A DNA stretch of 64,000 nt from Roseivirga sp. (GCA_029262895.1 JAJCYM010000081.1:1-64000), one strand, 5' to 3'. Counted from the first letter of the stretch, positions 19,448 through 28,899 are shown. Program-made: numbers and translations. The notes: generated by a model not told the origin, from the letters alone.

Positions 19448-20548
19448 ATGAAAACGAAAATGATTTCCAGGGGTATCACCTTGAGCCTACTTATGGTATT
19501 GATATCCAGCTGTCAAGAAGACGTGGTACCGACTATTATCTCCGCTCCAGAAAATGTGATTGCTTATACAATGCCCAGTGAGGAAGAGGAACACGAAGGG
19601 ACCTGGTTACAGTGGCCACATAAATATACTTATGGCCAACAACAGCAAGATAGGTATGATCCAATTTGGGTAGATATGACCAAAGCCTTACATACCGGAG
19701 AAATGGTGCACATTGTTGCTTATGATGAAACTGAGAAAAACAGAATCACACAACTTCTGACTAATGCCAATGTTGATATGAGACAGGTTGACTTTCTGAT
19801 TGAAAAAACGGAGGACGTTTGGGTGAGAGACAATGGACCCATTTTTGTTCGTGATGCCAATGACAACTTACTGATCACTAATTGGGAGTTTAATGGATGG
19901 GGAGGCAGATATGCTTACGAGCATGACAATCAAATTCCATCTCATGTGAGCAATGCCATTGGGGTTTCCAAAGTAGATATTGACATGGTACTGGAAGGTG
20001 GCGCCATTGAGGTAGATGGTAACGGCACATTTATGGCCACGAGAAGTTCTATTTTAAATAGTAACAGAAACCCCGGCTTGACACAAGAACAGGCAGAAAC
20101 CTTTTTCAAGCATTATCTGGGTGTAACCAACTTTGTGTGGTTAGACGGAATAGCAGGCCTGGATATTACGGATATGCATATTGATGGAGTGGCGAGGTTT
20201 ATTGGTAACCATACCATTGCCACCTATTCAAAAGAAGTTGCAGAAGACTTTGGTGAAGATGTTCTGATTAGAGATTATGAAGTATTAAAGGCTGCCAAAA
20301 ATGCTCTTGGTGAAGCATATAATATAGTGGAATTACCCTTTGCAGCGCAGTCAGAAGGAAGTTATTTGAACTATTACGTTGGTAACGAGGTAGTTGTCGT
20401 GCCGAACTTCAATGAATCAACCGATGCAGAGGCTAACGCGATTATTCAAGGGCTTTATCCAAACAAGACGGTTATTGGTGTTAATGTGGTCGAGTTATGG
20501 CAAGATGGTGGTGCCATACATTGTGTTACACAACAGCAACCAAAATGA
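19448..20548 (+). CDS. Agmatine/peptidyl-arginine deiminase family lipoprotein
   Basis: 366 residues from the start at 19448, chosen because it opens directly on a signal peptide with lipobox ISSC; a longer frame from 19400 adds 16 residues before the signal. PAD_porph family motifs are all present: EGTWLQWPH, WVRDNGPIF, LEGGAIEVDG, DMHIDGVARF, and GGAIHC with the catalytic Cys near the C-terminus. Family reaction: hydrolysis of a guanidino group (agmatine to N-carbamoylputrescine, or arginine to citrulline). Surface anchoring suggests extracellular agmatine or peptide substrates (inference). A strong terminator follows. Confidence 0.9.
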   Translation: MKTKMISRGITLSLLMVLISSCQEDVVPTIISAPENVIAYTMPSEEEEHEGTWLQWPHKYTYGQQQQDRYDPIWVDMTKALHTGEMVHIVAYDETEKNRITQLLTNANVDMRQVDFLIEKTEDVWVRDNGPIFVRDANDNLLITNWEFNGWGGRYAYEHDNQIPSHVSNAIGVSKVDIDMVLEGGAIEVDGNGTFMATRSSILNSNRNPGLTQEQAETFFKHYLGVTNFVWLDGIAGLDITDMHIDGVARFIGNHTIATYSKEVAEDFGEDVLIRDYEVLKAAKNALGEAYNIVELPFAAQSEGSYLNYYVGNEVVVVPNFNESTDAEANAIIQGLYPNKTVIGVNVVELWQDGGAIHCVTQQQPK

Positions 20549-20623
20549 ATCGACAAAACCATGGATGTTTAAAGTACAATTTACTATCCACAGTAGTTAG
20601 CCTATCGAATTCAGCAATATAGC

Positions 20624-20658
20624 AAAGGTCAGGAGCTATTGCTCACTGACCTTTTTTT
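20624..20658 (+). terminator. Rho-independent terminator, also part of a dispersed repeat
   Basis: AAAGGTCAG and CTGACCTTT form a 9-bp stem around a 13-nt loop, followed by a run of T. It ends the deiminase transcript 76 bp after the stop. The stem and about 25 bp on each side (20609-20686) recur with few changes at 39223-39297. Confidence 0.85.
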
Positions 20659-20766
20659 AACTACACAGATTGACTTATCTCCACACAGAAATAGAAAGAA
20701 TTTGTATATTATTCACTGACTGATTTCAGCGGATGATGTGCTGAGTGAAGACTACAACTCAACCTT

Positions 20767-21771
20767 ATGCTACAATTCTTTAGACGTATTCGAAAAAACC
20801 TGTTCACACAGAATAAAGTGGGTAAATACTTACTTTATGCTGTTGGCGAAGTCATTCTGGTGGTTATTGGTATTATCATAGCCGTGAGCTTGAACAATGC
20901 CAATGAAGATCGAAAACAGGAGGAGAAAATCAGATCTACACTCAGCAAAGTTCAGTCGGAATTGGCTATTGTGATTAATAACGCAGCATCTGTATTAAGA
21001 TTCACCTACCAGGCAGACTCTCTTGGTAGAGTTGTGCTAACACAAGAACCGACAGTCGATGACTACAGAGGAAATCGGGGCTTAGCCTTTCTAACTCAGG
21101 GGGGATTTACATTTACCGTAGAAAACGACAGCTATCGTACACTGATTAGCCTGTCAAGTGATTTACCTGAGAAGTATGATCATATTCTCTCGAGACTTAA
21201 AAAAACCTATTTGGGGTGGTGGCCATTTGTGGAGCAAGCTCAGAAAGATTTACGCCTTAAGGTGAATGAGTTTGTGTCAAAAGATAGAGAAGAGCATCCA
21301 TGGAGTGCCAACTATATTCAAGGAGTTCTCACCGATGAAGCCATTAAATATATGAGGTCAGACTTTCGATATAAAAACAGGGTGAGTGAATACATAAGTC
21401 AGAATAAGATGATGGCCGGAAGCACAGCCTCCATGAGAGAAGTGGCCATTGAATGTTATGAGGAAATCAACACATTGCTTGGTACCGAGCCTGATACCAT
21501 CCTGCAATTTGTAGTTAACCCCAATGACTATCAGGATTGGCTCGGATCTTATCAGGGCCCGGCAGGTACAGCCGAAATTGTATTAGAAGAGTCCTCAATG
21601 GTTTTTAAGCTGCCCGGTTTTCCATTGACCAAAGTCCGTCCTTTAGATGACCAGATGTTTCAAGTTGGTGGGCTTGTTCTGAGGATTATTACAAAAGGAG
21701 ATAGTCTTAAGCGAGGAATGCATTTACCCGTAGGAGGATTGAATGAATTGTTCTTTAAAAAGGTGTATTAA
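20767..21771 (+). CDS. DUF6090 family membrane-anchored protein
   Basis: 334 residues. The start is the family hallmark: basic RIRKNLFTQNKVGKYLLYA, then one membrane helix at about 25-43 (EVILVVIGIIIAVSLNN), then an extracytoplasmic soluble part without known catalytic motifs. DUF6090 proteins are common in Bacteroidota and have no assigned function. The C-terminal 90 residues have an unrelated beta-rich look (YQDWLGSYQGPAGTAEIVL). It stands alone between the deiminase terminator and a convergent AraC gene. Confidence 0.78.
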   Translation: MLQFFRRIRKNLFTQNKVGKYLLYAVGEVILVVIGIIIAVSLNNANEDRKQEEKIRSTLSKVQSELAIVINNAASVLRFTYQADSLGRVVLTQEPTVDDYRGNRGLAFLTQGGFTFTVENDSYRTLISLSSDLPEKYDHILSRLKKTYLGWWPFVEQAQKDLRLKVNEFVSKDREEHPWSANYIQGVLTDEAIKYMRSDFRYKNRVSEYISQNKMMAGSTASMREVAIECYEEINTLLGTEPDTILQFVVNPNDYQDWLGSYQGPAGTAEIVLEESSMVFKLPGFPLTKVRPLDDQMFQVGGLVLRIITKGDSLKRGMHLPVGGLNELFFKKVY

Positions 21772-21786
21772 GGTTTATGGGACGGG

Positions 21787-21932
21787 TTATTTTTTATCAA
21801 ACTTGATCTCTAAGGCATCAGTCGAAAGTCATATCTCCCATTCCGGATAATCAGTATGAATCACATTGATAAGGTGTGATCTGATCTCTCCTCGAGCAGT
21901 TCTATTTCAAGTCTCAGTCCTTCCTTGTCCAT
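21787..21932 (-). pseudogene. Possible remnant of a small coding sequence
   Basis: In the gap between the DUF6090 and AraC genes the minus strand reads from an ATG at 21932 (MDKEGLRLEIELLEERSDHT). It then needs a frame change near 21865 to continue as INVIHTDYPEWEI, a TGA, then LSTDALEIKFDKK and TAA. The protein-like texture across a frameshift and a stop suggests a decayed gene, but I recognise no family and chance cannot be excluded. Confidence 0.25.
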
Positions 21933-21967
21933 TTGATTTTATGGTTTGTGTTAACACACATTATTGA

Positions 21968-22879
21968 TTAATGAACCAGGGCTGGTACTCTGAAATTCAA
22001 AGAGTCTCCAGCACTGCCCCACCTCTCTTTCTGGGCATAAAGTGTAGGGGAAATGGAAGTATGTTTCTTGAAAAAACGGGTAAAATAAGCCGGGTCATGG
22101 AACCCCAATTCATAAGCAATTTCTTTCACGCTGCTTTCTCCAAAGCGAAGCAGTCTTTTTGCCTCTAACATCAACCTGCTTTGTATTACCTCGCTCGGAG
22201 TTTGCGCGTATTCTGATTGCAAGCGTTTAGAGAGAGTTTTGGGTGAAACATTTAGGATATCGGCATATTCACTGACCGCGTGTTTTACCTTAAAGTGCTG
22301 TTCTACCAAACGGCTGAACTTGTCGAGCAAACTTTGTTTGGTCGATTTTAATTGGGCACCCGATTGCTGTCTTTTTAACCTTGCTGCCTGAATCAAAAAG
22401 ACATTCAGATAACTTGTGATCAAGTCATGGTGAGAATCACCTGGGTTTTCAAGTTCATCGAACAAGTTCAAAACCAACTTTTCAAAGCTCTTCTTGTCTG
22501 TATCAGACAATCTGATGCAAGGCGCTGTCTCATATACATTATTAAAAAGCAGCCCATTGCAGGCCGCCTCACCAGCATCTGACTCATGATAGTAGAAATC
22601 ACGTGAGAAGGCTATGCGAAAACCCTGTCTGATCGCTTCGTCTTCTACCTCCAGTACCTGCCCTGGCGTGAGGAAGAATATTGTATCATCTTGGGCCTCA
22701 TAGGTTTTGAAATCAATCTTGTACCTGCCCTTACCATTCTTGATCCAGATGATGTTAAATAAATTTCCTTGAATCTGATCTTTAATCACGCAGGCCTTGT
22801 CAAAATTCACTGCACAAATTTTGAACAGGAATCCTTCGGCAGTTGGTGCTGGTATTTTGAATATGTTAACTGGTTTCAT
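21968..22879 (-). CDS. AraC-family transcriptional regulator
   Basis: 303 residues. An N-terminal cupin-like ligand domain covers about 1-140 (IWIKNGKGRYKIDF, FFLTPGQVLEVED). A C-terminal AraC double helix-turn-helix lies at about 195-290 (DILNVSPKTLSKRL, VKEIAYELGFHDPAYFTRFFKKH). It starts 28 bp after the DUF2652 gene stop, so both are probably on one transcript that begins near the shared direct repeat at 24154. It may regulate that promoter and the nit promoter. Confidence 0.92.
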   Translation of the reverse strand: MKPVNIFKIPAPTAEGFLFKICAVNFDKACVIKDQIQGNLFNIIWIKNGKGRYKIDFKTYEAQDDTIFFLTPGQVLEVEDEAIRQGFRIAFSRDFYYHESDAGEAACNGLLFNNVYETAPCIRLSDTDKKSFEKLVLNLFDELENPGDSHHDLITSYLNVFLIQAARLKRQQSGAQLKSTKQSLLDKFSRLVEQHFKVKHAVSEYADILNVSPKTLSKRLQSEYAQTPSEVIQSRLMLEAKRLLRFGESSVKEIAYELGFHDPAYFTRFFKKHTSISPTLYAQKERWGSAGDSLNFRVPALVH

Positions 22880-22907
22880 GTTTTCAAAAAATCGTTTAGA
22901 TCTAAAA

Positions 22908-24074
22908 TTATTGGCTTAAGGTGTTAGCAGGTTCCAGTAAAATTCCTGGGGAATACAGACTATCATCCTTTCCTATTTCCAGGCAATAGTTATTCAATTT
23001 CTCTAATGAACCATTGAAAAAACCTAGGTGAACCTTCTTCTTGAAAAAGCGATAAAGGATTTTCTGAATTGGATTCTGTTTTTTTATCACCGTCAAATTA
23101 GTTCTGGTGAGCTGGTTACCGATTCGCTGCAGGGTGATGACAAGATTGAACTTTGCAGTGTGATTTGTGTCGGTCCAAGTAATTAAGTCCTTATTTATAT
23201 CAAAACTATGAGATGTGAGAAAGGGGTCACTTTCATCTTCATTCATTACGCATCTATGGGTGCTCCCAATCTTAGTGATGTTTCCATTTGTCCTATCACT
23301 TGATTTCACATGCACCATCCATAAGTGCTTGCCGTGAGCGTCCGAAACAATATCAAATACCTTGTCAATGGATGCATTGATGACTGATTCCACTGATAAT
23401 ATTTTATTCATTGATGGTGGAGTATAATCCTCGATAGTAGGTTCAGGAATATGTGCTTTTAAAGCTTCCAGGGGCAAATAGCAGTATTTGACTTCACCGA
23501 AATCGTAGGTGCCATTGCCAAGATTTGGTTTATCCCAGGCCACTTGTTCTATATTCACCCATGAAGAACATTCATCAATTACCTGATTGGTGATCAACAC
23601 ATATTCCTTCAAGTCAATGTCGTTTTTCATTAAGCGATGCGCTACAATCAAGTCTTTCCCGAAAAGCTTAGAAATGGATTTTACTTGATTATTAGCAATC
23701 TCACCATAGTGAATTATAAATTTGAGCTCTAGATGATTGGCATTAAGGCATGCTCCACATTGACAGATTCTTTGGGATTCGTATTTCTTTAAAGTCCCGT
23801 GGAACTTAGTATACATCCGCTGTACCTGAGCGAGTGTTTCGACAGCAGTGGGTTGTTTGCCTTGTCGGTAAAATAATACGGCATCTCCTTCAATTTCTGA
23901 AAGCTCCAACCCCATTTCATTGGCATCAATCAGGGCTTCCAATAGCTCAGCTATAATATGTTCACTATGAGAAATTTCTGTCTCGTGTACAAACTTAGTG
24001 AAGCCACTGATGTCTGGGATGAAAAGAAGTGTGGGTTGAGCAGCGGTATTATTTTCCGGTTTCATGTTTTTCAA
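22908..24074 (-). CDS. DUF2652 (adenylate-cyclase-like) plus SRPBCC domain protein
   Basis: 388 residues. Residues about 10-200 match DUF2652, a degenerate class III nucleotide-cyclase fold (LLFIPDISGFTKFV, ELSEIEGDAVLFYR). Residues about 225-365 look like an SRPBCC/START-like ligand-binding domain (SVESVINASIDKVFDIVSDAHG). No transmembrane segment. Function unknown: possibly a small-molecule-binding signalling protein. The promoter region carries the same 25-bp direct-repeat element as the nit operon upstream region. Confidence 0.82.
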   Translation of the reverse strand: MKNMKPENNTAAQPTLLFIPDISGFTKFVHETEISHSEHIIAELLEALIDANEMGLELSEIEGDAVLFYRQGKQPTAVETLAQVQRMYTKFHGTLKKYESQRICQCGACLNANHLELKFIIHYGEIANNQVKSISKLFGKDLIVAHRLMKNDIDLKEYVLITNQVIDECSSWVNIEQVAWDKPNLGNGTYDFGEVKYCYLPLEALKAHIPEPTIEDYTPPSMNKILSVESVINASIDKVFDIVSDAHGKHLWMVHVKSSDRTNGNITKIGSTHRCVMNEDESDPFLTSHSFDINKDLITWTDTNHTAKFNLVITLQRIGNQLTRTNLTVIKKQNPIQKILYRFFKKKVHLGFFNGSLEKLNNYCLEIGKDDSLYSPGILLEPANTLSQ

Positions 24075-24153
24075 ATTGAGTAATTAGCCTTACAGGTGAT
24101 TCATCGGGCTCTATACAAATATGCCTAAGACAGTATACCTTCGGTTTCCTGTG

Positions 24154-24178
24154 TGTTCAAATATTGGTTTCTGTGTTC
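24154..24178 (-). promoter_or_regulatory. Direct-repeat operator shared with nit promoter
   Basis: TGTTC at 24154-24158 and 24174-24178, 20 bp apart start to start, with ATTGGT between them. It is 21/25 identical to 30676-30700. It lies 80-104 bp upstream of the DUF2652 start. Direct repeats at this spacing are typical of AraC-type helix-turn-helix proteins, both candidates here (the HTCS at 30775 and the AraC protein at 21968) having that domain. Confidence 0.55.
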
Positions 24179-24217
24179 GGATAAAGAAAATAGGCTTGTA
24201 TGGAACCTAGGGACCAC

Positions 24218-24634
24218 TTATACCAGCCTTCGCTCGTCTGCCTTGATTGGCAGGTCATTGATACTGGCAAATCTCTTTTGCATTAATCCATTTTCATCAA
24301 ATTCCCAGTTTTCATTGCCATAGGCACGGTACCATTGGCCTGAATCATCACGCCACTCATATTCGAACCTTACGGCAATGCGATTATCTGAATGGACCCA
24401 ATAAGATTTTTTGAGTTTGTAGTCGATTTCCTTGGCCCATTTCCGTTGCAAAAATGCTCTTACTTCTTCACGGCCTTTGATGAATTCAGCACGATTACGC
24501 CATTCCGTATCGATGGTATAGGCCATGCAAACCTTGTCAGGATCTTTAGCATTCCAGGCGTTTTCAGCTGCCTGAATCTTCTGTTTTGCCGTTTCCTCGG
24601 TGAATGGTGGGAAAGGTGGTTTTTGCTCTTTCAT
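24218..24634 (-). CDS. DUF1348 / SnoaL-like NTF2-fold protein
   Basis: 138 residues, whole length matching DUF1348: [22 protein letters not shown], then [21 protein letters not shown] and [24 protein letters not shown]. These are small NTF2-fold proteins of unknown activity. It starts 13 bp after the flavoprotein gene nitH, so it is likely the last gene of the Nit1C operon here, an addition to the usual seven genes. Confidence 0.88.
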   Translation of the reverse strand: MKEQKPPFPPFTEETAKQKIQAAENAWNAKDPDKVCMAYTIDTEWRNRAEFIKGREEVRAFLQRKWAKEIDYKLKKSYWVHSDNRIAVRFEYEWRDDSGQWYRAYGNENWEFDENGLMQKRFASINDLPIKADERRLV

Positions 24635-24647
24635 ATCAAATTTCAGT

Positions 24648-25916
24648 TTAAGTTTGATGACTTTCGGTTAGTCTGTTTTTCGCATGATTGATCATGTAAT
24701 CAATCAAGTATTTGGCATCTTGTCCAACATGTGAGAACCTGCCTGATCCCCAGGTATGCAACCAGGGCAAACCAATAAAACACAAGCCAGGCTCTTCGGT
24801 CACCCCTCTTTCATACATCGGAAACCCTCGCTTATCAAAGACATGAGGAAAATCCACCCAATCGAAGTCGACATGAAATCCCGTGCACCAAATGACGCTT
24901 TTAATGCCTTCTTGTTGATAATTAATGGATGACTTGCTTTGAACATCCGGTTGCCATAGTGCTTCGTATCTGGTTCCAGGAGGCGCGTCAATGTTTTGAT
25001 CTTTTATGTACTGATCAATGTTATTTTGAATTCGGGTATAAGTGGCATCAGCCGCATCCAGATTTTCCCTCAGGTCATCGTTGAAATGGAGGTTTCCCGC
25101 TTCTACATGGTTGATCTGTCCGCATAACTTGACGCCTTCTTTCGCCATTTTTCTGAGGTCTATATCACGTCCACCGTCTCTACCCGTAACATAGTGATTG
25201 GTTTTATGTCTCACCTCTTCCGGATTGGGATGGGATACTATGGGTTGATCGTAGTAACCCATTTTTTCCAGCCATTCCACTACGTCTTTACCCCTGTATT
25301 CTCTAGGGGCACGGGGTGCTGACCCCACACTTAGATACACTTGTCTTCCTTCTAAATGTAAGTCTTCGGCAATTTGGGCACCTGATTGTCCTGAGCCTAC
25401 TACAAGAGTCGCTCCATCACCCAGTTGATGTGGACCCTTATAATCTGCTGAGTGCAGTTGTTTGATGTGTGGATCAAACCCCTTAGACATAGGCAAAATG
25501 TTGGGAATATGATAGCCTCCTGCGGCTATGATCACTTGATTGGAGGTAAAGTTTCCGTTGGAGGTTTCAACAGTGAAATGGACTTCCCCCACTCTTTTAG
25601 ACACTTTGTATACCTCGACATTTTCTTTGTAGGGCGGGTTGAAAGAAGCGGCATACTGCTTTACATAAGCTACAATTTCGTCTTTGACCATAAACCCATT
25701 CGGGTCACTACCATCATAATCAAAGCCAGGCAGTCTGCATTGCCAATTGGGGGTAACCAGGCAAAAGGAATCCCAGCGTCTTTTTGACCACGAATCGCCA
25801 ATTTCACCACGATCCAATACGAGGTGATCGATCTTCTCTTTTTTTAGATAATAACTAGACGACAAACCTGCTTGCCCTCCTCCTACTATAATAACCGAAT
25901 AGTGATTCGTTGGCAT
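24648..25916 (-). CDS. nitH: MSMEG_0569-family flavin-dependent oxidoreductase (NitH)
   Basis: 422 residues. The N-terminal FAD-binding Rossmann motif is [17 protein letters not shown] and the NAD(P)H-binding motif is [15 protein letters not shown], as in flavin monooxygenases. [12 protein letters not shown] is the usual ATG-type motif near the C-terminus. The family is the flavoprotein of the conserved Nit1C cluster (TIGR04046-type). It lies one base after nitG. Presumed role: oxidation step in nitrile or cyanide metabolism; the actual substrate is not established. Confidence 0.9.
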   Translation of the reverse strand: MPTNHYSVIIVGGGQAGLSSSYYLKKEKIDHLVLDRGEIGDSWSKRRWDSFCLVTPNWQCRLPGFDYDGSDPNGFMVKDEIVAYVKQYAASFNPPYKENVEVYKVSKRVGEVHFTVETSNGNFTSNQVIIAAGGYHIPNILPMSKGFDPHIKQLHSADYKGPHQLGDGATLVVGSGQSGAQIAEDLHLEGRQVYLSVGSAPRAPREYRGKDVVEWLEKMGYYDQPIVSHPNPEEVRHKTNHYVTGRDGGRDIDLRKMAKEGVKLCGQINHVEAGNLHFNDDLRENLDAADATYTRIQNNIDQYIKDQNIDAPPGTRYEALWQPDVQSKSSINYQQEGIKSVIWCTGFHVDFDWVDFPHVFDKRGFPMYERGVTEEPGLCFIGLPWLHTWGSGRFSHVGQDAKYLIDYMINHAKNRLTESHQT

Positions 25917-25917
25917 A

Positions 25918-26196
25918 CTATTGAATTGATATGATTTTTACTTTAGATGAATGATCATAGGCCCTACTCAGGAATTCAACCCGTTGCAGTTCGGCAGATG
26001 CCGAAGTACATTCAAACCCAAATTTTTTCTCCACCCGTTGACTGGCTTGATTTAGACTTTCGGTACATGCAGTCAAGAAATCGGCCATGGCCAATTCTTC
26101 AGCTGGCTTAAAATATTCTTTGATGATACTTGATGGCGAATAGATTTGGTCTGCTTTCTGATCGGGCCATTCTATGTGTACATGAGTTACAGGCAT
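25918..26196 (-). CDS. nitG: MSMEG_0570-family small Nit1C protein (NitG)
   Basis: 92 residues starting MPVTHVHIEWPDQ, with KEYFKPAEELAMADFLTACTESL and a C-terminal VEFLSRAYDHSS segment. This matches the small conserved protein found between the AIR-synthase-like and flavoprotein genes of Nit1C clusters (MSMEG_0570 family). Spacing is 4 bp from nitF and 1 bp to nitH, so it is translationally coupled. No known activity. Confidence 0.85.
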   Translation of the reverse strand: MPVTHVHIEWPDQKADQIYSPSSIIKEYFKPAEELAMADFLTACTESLNQASQRVEKKFGFECTSASAELQRVEFLSRAYDHSSKVKIISIQ

Positions 26197-26200
26197 CGTT

Positions 26201-27064
26201 CTAAAATTTGAGCTTATTTTCTTTGTGATGAATTGTCAGTTGTTGACCAGATTCGATTTGTCCGATATGATCGCATTGGATGTCGTTGTCAGAAAAAATC
26301 TGCTGAATGGCCTTTATGTTGCTGGCTTTGCAAGTAAACAGGTACCCATAGCTTGGAAAGCTGATTAGCCATTTCTCCCATGAAACCTTAGCCGGTTTGG
26401 TTATGGCTTCTAAGTTTATCTTTACCCCCACTTTTGAGGTGTTCATCAGCATGCAAATGGTACCTATAATTCCCCCCATACTGACGTCTTTTGCAACTGA
26501 ACTCAGAAGCTCATTAGCAATTTGGTAAGGCAATGTCACCCGCTGCTGTAGTATTTCAGGAGCGGTGGTGGTGCTTGCGTTCCAGAAGGGGTAATCTTTA
26601 TAGTATGCCCCATTTTGATCGATGGCCAAAAGCAATGCTTCTCCTGGTTGAGCATCAAAACTCGTTAACAGATGTTCTGTGGCTTTACCGAGAATAGAGA
26701 CGCTCAGGGCCTTGTTTTCCGAATGGTAGCAGGTATGCCCTCCCACTATGGGAACACCATAATTAGTAGATGCGGCTAGCATACCTTTCCAAATCTGTTC
26801 TGAGGAAGCAGCATCCATGCAATACAAGGTGTCGGTAACTGCAACAGGCAGCCCACCCATAGCGCAAATGTCACTGATATTGACCATCACTGCCGAGTAA
26901 CCTGCAAACCAAGGATCATTGGTTAAAAACCCATCGATGATTCCCTCTGCTGCCAATAGCAAGTGACTACCATCTGCCTGTTGAATGGCTGCGGTATCAT
27001 CACCTAGTCTTATATCAGTAACCTTGTTTTTGAAATAGGTACTGCTTTTTACGGAGTTACCCAA
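26201..27064 (-). CDS. nitF: Sll0787-family AIR-synthase-like protein (NitF), start uncertain
   Basis: At least 287 residues of a PurM/AIR-synthase-like fold: LGDDTAAIQQADGSHLLLAAEGI for the ATP site, then VMVNISDICAMGG and GGHTCYHS. The only standard start in frame is TTG at 27064, but family-like sequence continues upstream without ATG, GTG or TTG to a TGA at 27172, the nitE stop (see the separate entry for 27065-27172). Activity in the pathway unknown; AIR-synthase relatives bind ATP and phosphorylate or cyclise small molecules. Confidence 0.82.
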   Translation of the reverse strand: MGNSVKSSTYFKNKVTDIRLGDDTAAIQQADGSHLLLAAEGIIDGFLTNDPWFAGYSAVMVNISDICAMGGLPVAVTDTLYCMDAASSEQIWKGMLAASTNYGVPIVGGHTCYHSENKALSVSILGKATEHLLTSFDAQPGEALLLAIDQNGAYYKDYPFWNASTTTAPEILQQRVTLPYQIANELLSSVAKDVSMGGIIGTICMLMNTSKVGVKINLEAITKPAKVSWEKWLISFPSYGYLFTCKASNIKAIQQIFSDNDIQCDHIGQIESGQQLTIHHKENKLKF

Positions 27065-27172
27065 GGCCCGATAAGTGCGTTCTATAGCGATCTTGTCCGT
27101 GACATGCGGATGGTTTCTAAGTTTCGATATGTTTTCTAAAATGTCGATGATATCTGTGTGTAATGATGGTCA
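27065..27172 (-). other. In-frame nitE-nitF junction with single TGA and no usual start
   Basis: Read on the minus strand, nitE ends ...PYVA-TGA at 27172-27170 and the same frame continues PSLHTDIIDILENISKL, then RNHPHVTDKIAIERTYRA, into nitF. This part resembles the N-terminus of Sll0787-type proteins, so it is probably translated. Candidate explanations are a rare ATT/ATC start, TGA readthrough (the next base is C, a leaky context), or a nonsense change or base error in an originally fused gene. Confidence 0.6.
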
Positions 27173-27784
27173 GGCAACGTATGGTAGTTGGGCTAATGCT
27201 TGTTCGCTTTTTAGTGGGTCGGCAGTGTAAATGGCAGTTGCCGGATAAGCCTCCAGATCCGCTTCCATCAAGTAATGTTGTACCCCATAGAGACTAATGC
27301 CCTCAATCACCTTCCAATGCAATCGCTCGAAAAGTTTTACATTTTGCTCTTGCACATGAGCAGAGAATTTATCGCAGCCTAGATAGTTGGCCAAGGAGAC
27401 CGCACGGTAAATTAATCCTGCGGCTATTGACTTATGATAGAGTGCTGTGGGCTCCAGTCCTTTAAATAGATGAGGACAAATGAAATTCGAAAAAGAACGG
27501 TAGCCATTGACGACTCCCAATCGGCCCCCGAACCATTCCCGTTTGTTTTCTTCATAAATGCGCACAACACCTACTACTTCGTCCGGTGAACCCAGGTAAT
27601 GGTTGATGGCAATGATGGGAATGGCAGCATGGTCGTGATCGTCAAAATCGCTTTCCTGAAAAAGCTCCTGCTCTTCACAGAAGATAGATCTTCTGATCTT
27701 ATAATAGGCTTGTAATTGTGCCTGATCATTGGGCAGGTTAATGTCTACGAAGTTTAATCGGGTATTTGAATTAAAATAAATCAT
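27170..27784 (-). CDS. nitE: MSMEG_0567/Sll0786-family GNAT acetyltransferase (NitE)
   Basis: 204 residues from the ATG at 27784, which overlaps the nitD stop as ATGA; the longer frame to 27841 lies inside nitD and is rejected. The sequence is GNAT-like: YYKIRRSIFCEEQELFQ, VVGVVRIYEE, then GLIYRAVSLANYLGCDKFSAHVQEQNVKLFERLHWKVI, the acetyl-CoA-binding and C-terminal strands. In some actinobacteria the homologue is fused to an AIR-synthase-like domain, relevant to the in-frame junction with nitF. Confidence 0.88.
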   Translation of the reverse strand: MIYFNSNTRLNFVDINLPNDQAQLQAYYKIRRSIFCEEQELFQESDFDDHDHAAIPIIAINHYLGSPDEVVGVVRIYEENKREWFGGRLGVVNGYRSFSNFICPHLFKGLEPTALYHKSIAAGLIYRAVSLANYLGCDKFSAHVQEQNVKLFERLHWKVIEGISLYGVQHYLMEADLEAYPATAIYTADPLKSEQALAQLPYVA

Positions 27785-28899
27785 GCGACATACTTTTTTT
27801 CGAAGGTGGATAATGTAGAACAGGCTCCACATGCGGCACAACCTGATTCAAGGGTGTCTGAAGTCATTTTTGCTTTGACCAATGCTTGTGCTAGTGGATC
27901 TAAAATATCGTGCATAAACTCTTTATTTGGACCCTTATGATTTTCAAGTGGCGTATTTCTGATGGGTACAAACGGGACTACAAATGGATAGACTCCGATG
28001 GCAATGAGTTGCTGGGACATTTCGAGAATCTCGTCTTGTGTATCTCCTAACCCAGCTAAAATGTAGGTGCTTACATTGCCTCTGCCGAAAACGGCTACCG
28101 CACTTTTAAAGGCTTCGAAATAGTAGCTCAGCGATACCTCGGCTTTGCCCGGCATAATTTTGTTCCTCGTCCTATCGGAAACTGCCTCGAGGTGCATGCC
28201 TATGGCACTTGCTCCTGCTTTTTTGAGTAAATCGAACCATTGAAAATCATCAGGTGGTTCGCACTGTACTTGTATGGGGATATCTACCACTTCTCGTACA
28301 GCGGCTACGCTCTCAAATAAGATTTTTGCACCTCTGTCTGCACTGGCAGGTGTGCCTGTGGTCATTACAAACTGAGATACTCCATCAAGTTCTACCGCGC
28401 GTTTGGCTACTTCAGCCAGTTGATGAGGCTTTTTATAGGCAATGGTGGTATCGTATTTTAGTGATTCACCTATGGCGCAAAACTGGCAAGAGGTTTCTTT
28501 TTCCTTGTAGCGAATGCAGTTTTGAAGTACAGTAGTGGCCAGCACATCTTTGCTATGCAGGCGAGCAATTTTCCAAAAGGGAATGCCATCCGAGCTGGTC
28601 TCTTTGTAAAAACGTGGTTCTTCAATAAATCGAATGGTGGTCACCTTTTCCCCATTTTTTGTAAGTGAAGCGATTCCCATTTTGGATGGGATGCTGACTT
28701 CAAAAGGAGAAGATTTAGCTGAATGACTAAATACAGGAACCATAATCGTTGTATCAAAAATGGTGACTGCTTTGTGGTCAGTCGGGCCTGCTCCTCCCTC
28801 ACGTATCGTGAGGTCAGCTGTTCCTGCCAATCGAATTCCTTGTGTCTGGATCTCGTTTAATAAGTTGTGATTATGCGTTAATGTCAATGTATCGTTCAT
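27781..28899 (-). CDS. nitD: MSMEG_0568-family radical SAM protein (NitD)
   Basis: 372 residues. The [4Fe-4S] cluster motif is C128-x9-C138-xx-C141 (NCIRYKEKETSCQFCAIGE). TGTPASADRG and an (beta/alpha) barrel follow. The C-terminus has C354-xx-C357-xx-C360, probably an auxiliary metal site. This is the radical SAM member of Nit1C, expected to work with the nitrilase; its reaction is unknown. It starts 32 bp after nitC and overlaps nitE by 4 bp. Confidence 0.92.
   Translation of the reverse strand: MNDTLTLTHNHNLLNEIQTQGIRLAGTADLTIREGGAGPTDHKAVTIFDTTIMVPVFSHSAKSSPFEVSIPSKMGIASLTKNGEKVTTIRFIEEPRFYKETSSDGIPFWKIARLHSKDVLATTVLQNCIRYKEKETSCQFCAIGESLKYDTTIAYKKPHQLAEVAKRAVELDGVSQFVMTTGTPASADRGAKILFESVAAVREVVDIPIQVQCEPPDDFQWFDLLKKAGASAIGMHLEAVSDRTRNKIMPGKAEVSLSYYFEAFKSAVAVFGRGNVSTYILAGLGDTQDEILEMSQQLIAIGVYPFVVPFVPIRNTPLENHKGPNKEFMHDILDPLAQALVKAKMTSDTLESGCAACGACSTLSTFEKKYVA

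Noticed and set aside
28254-28535. 93-codon plus-strand frame opposite the radical SAM gene
   Set aside because: Antisense shadow of nitD, whose motifs are intact on the minus strand.
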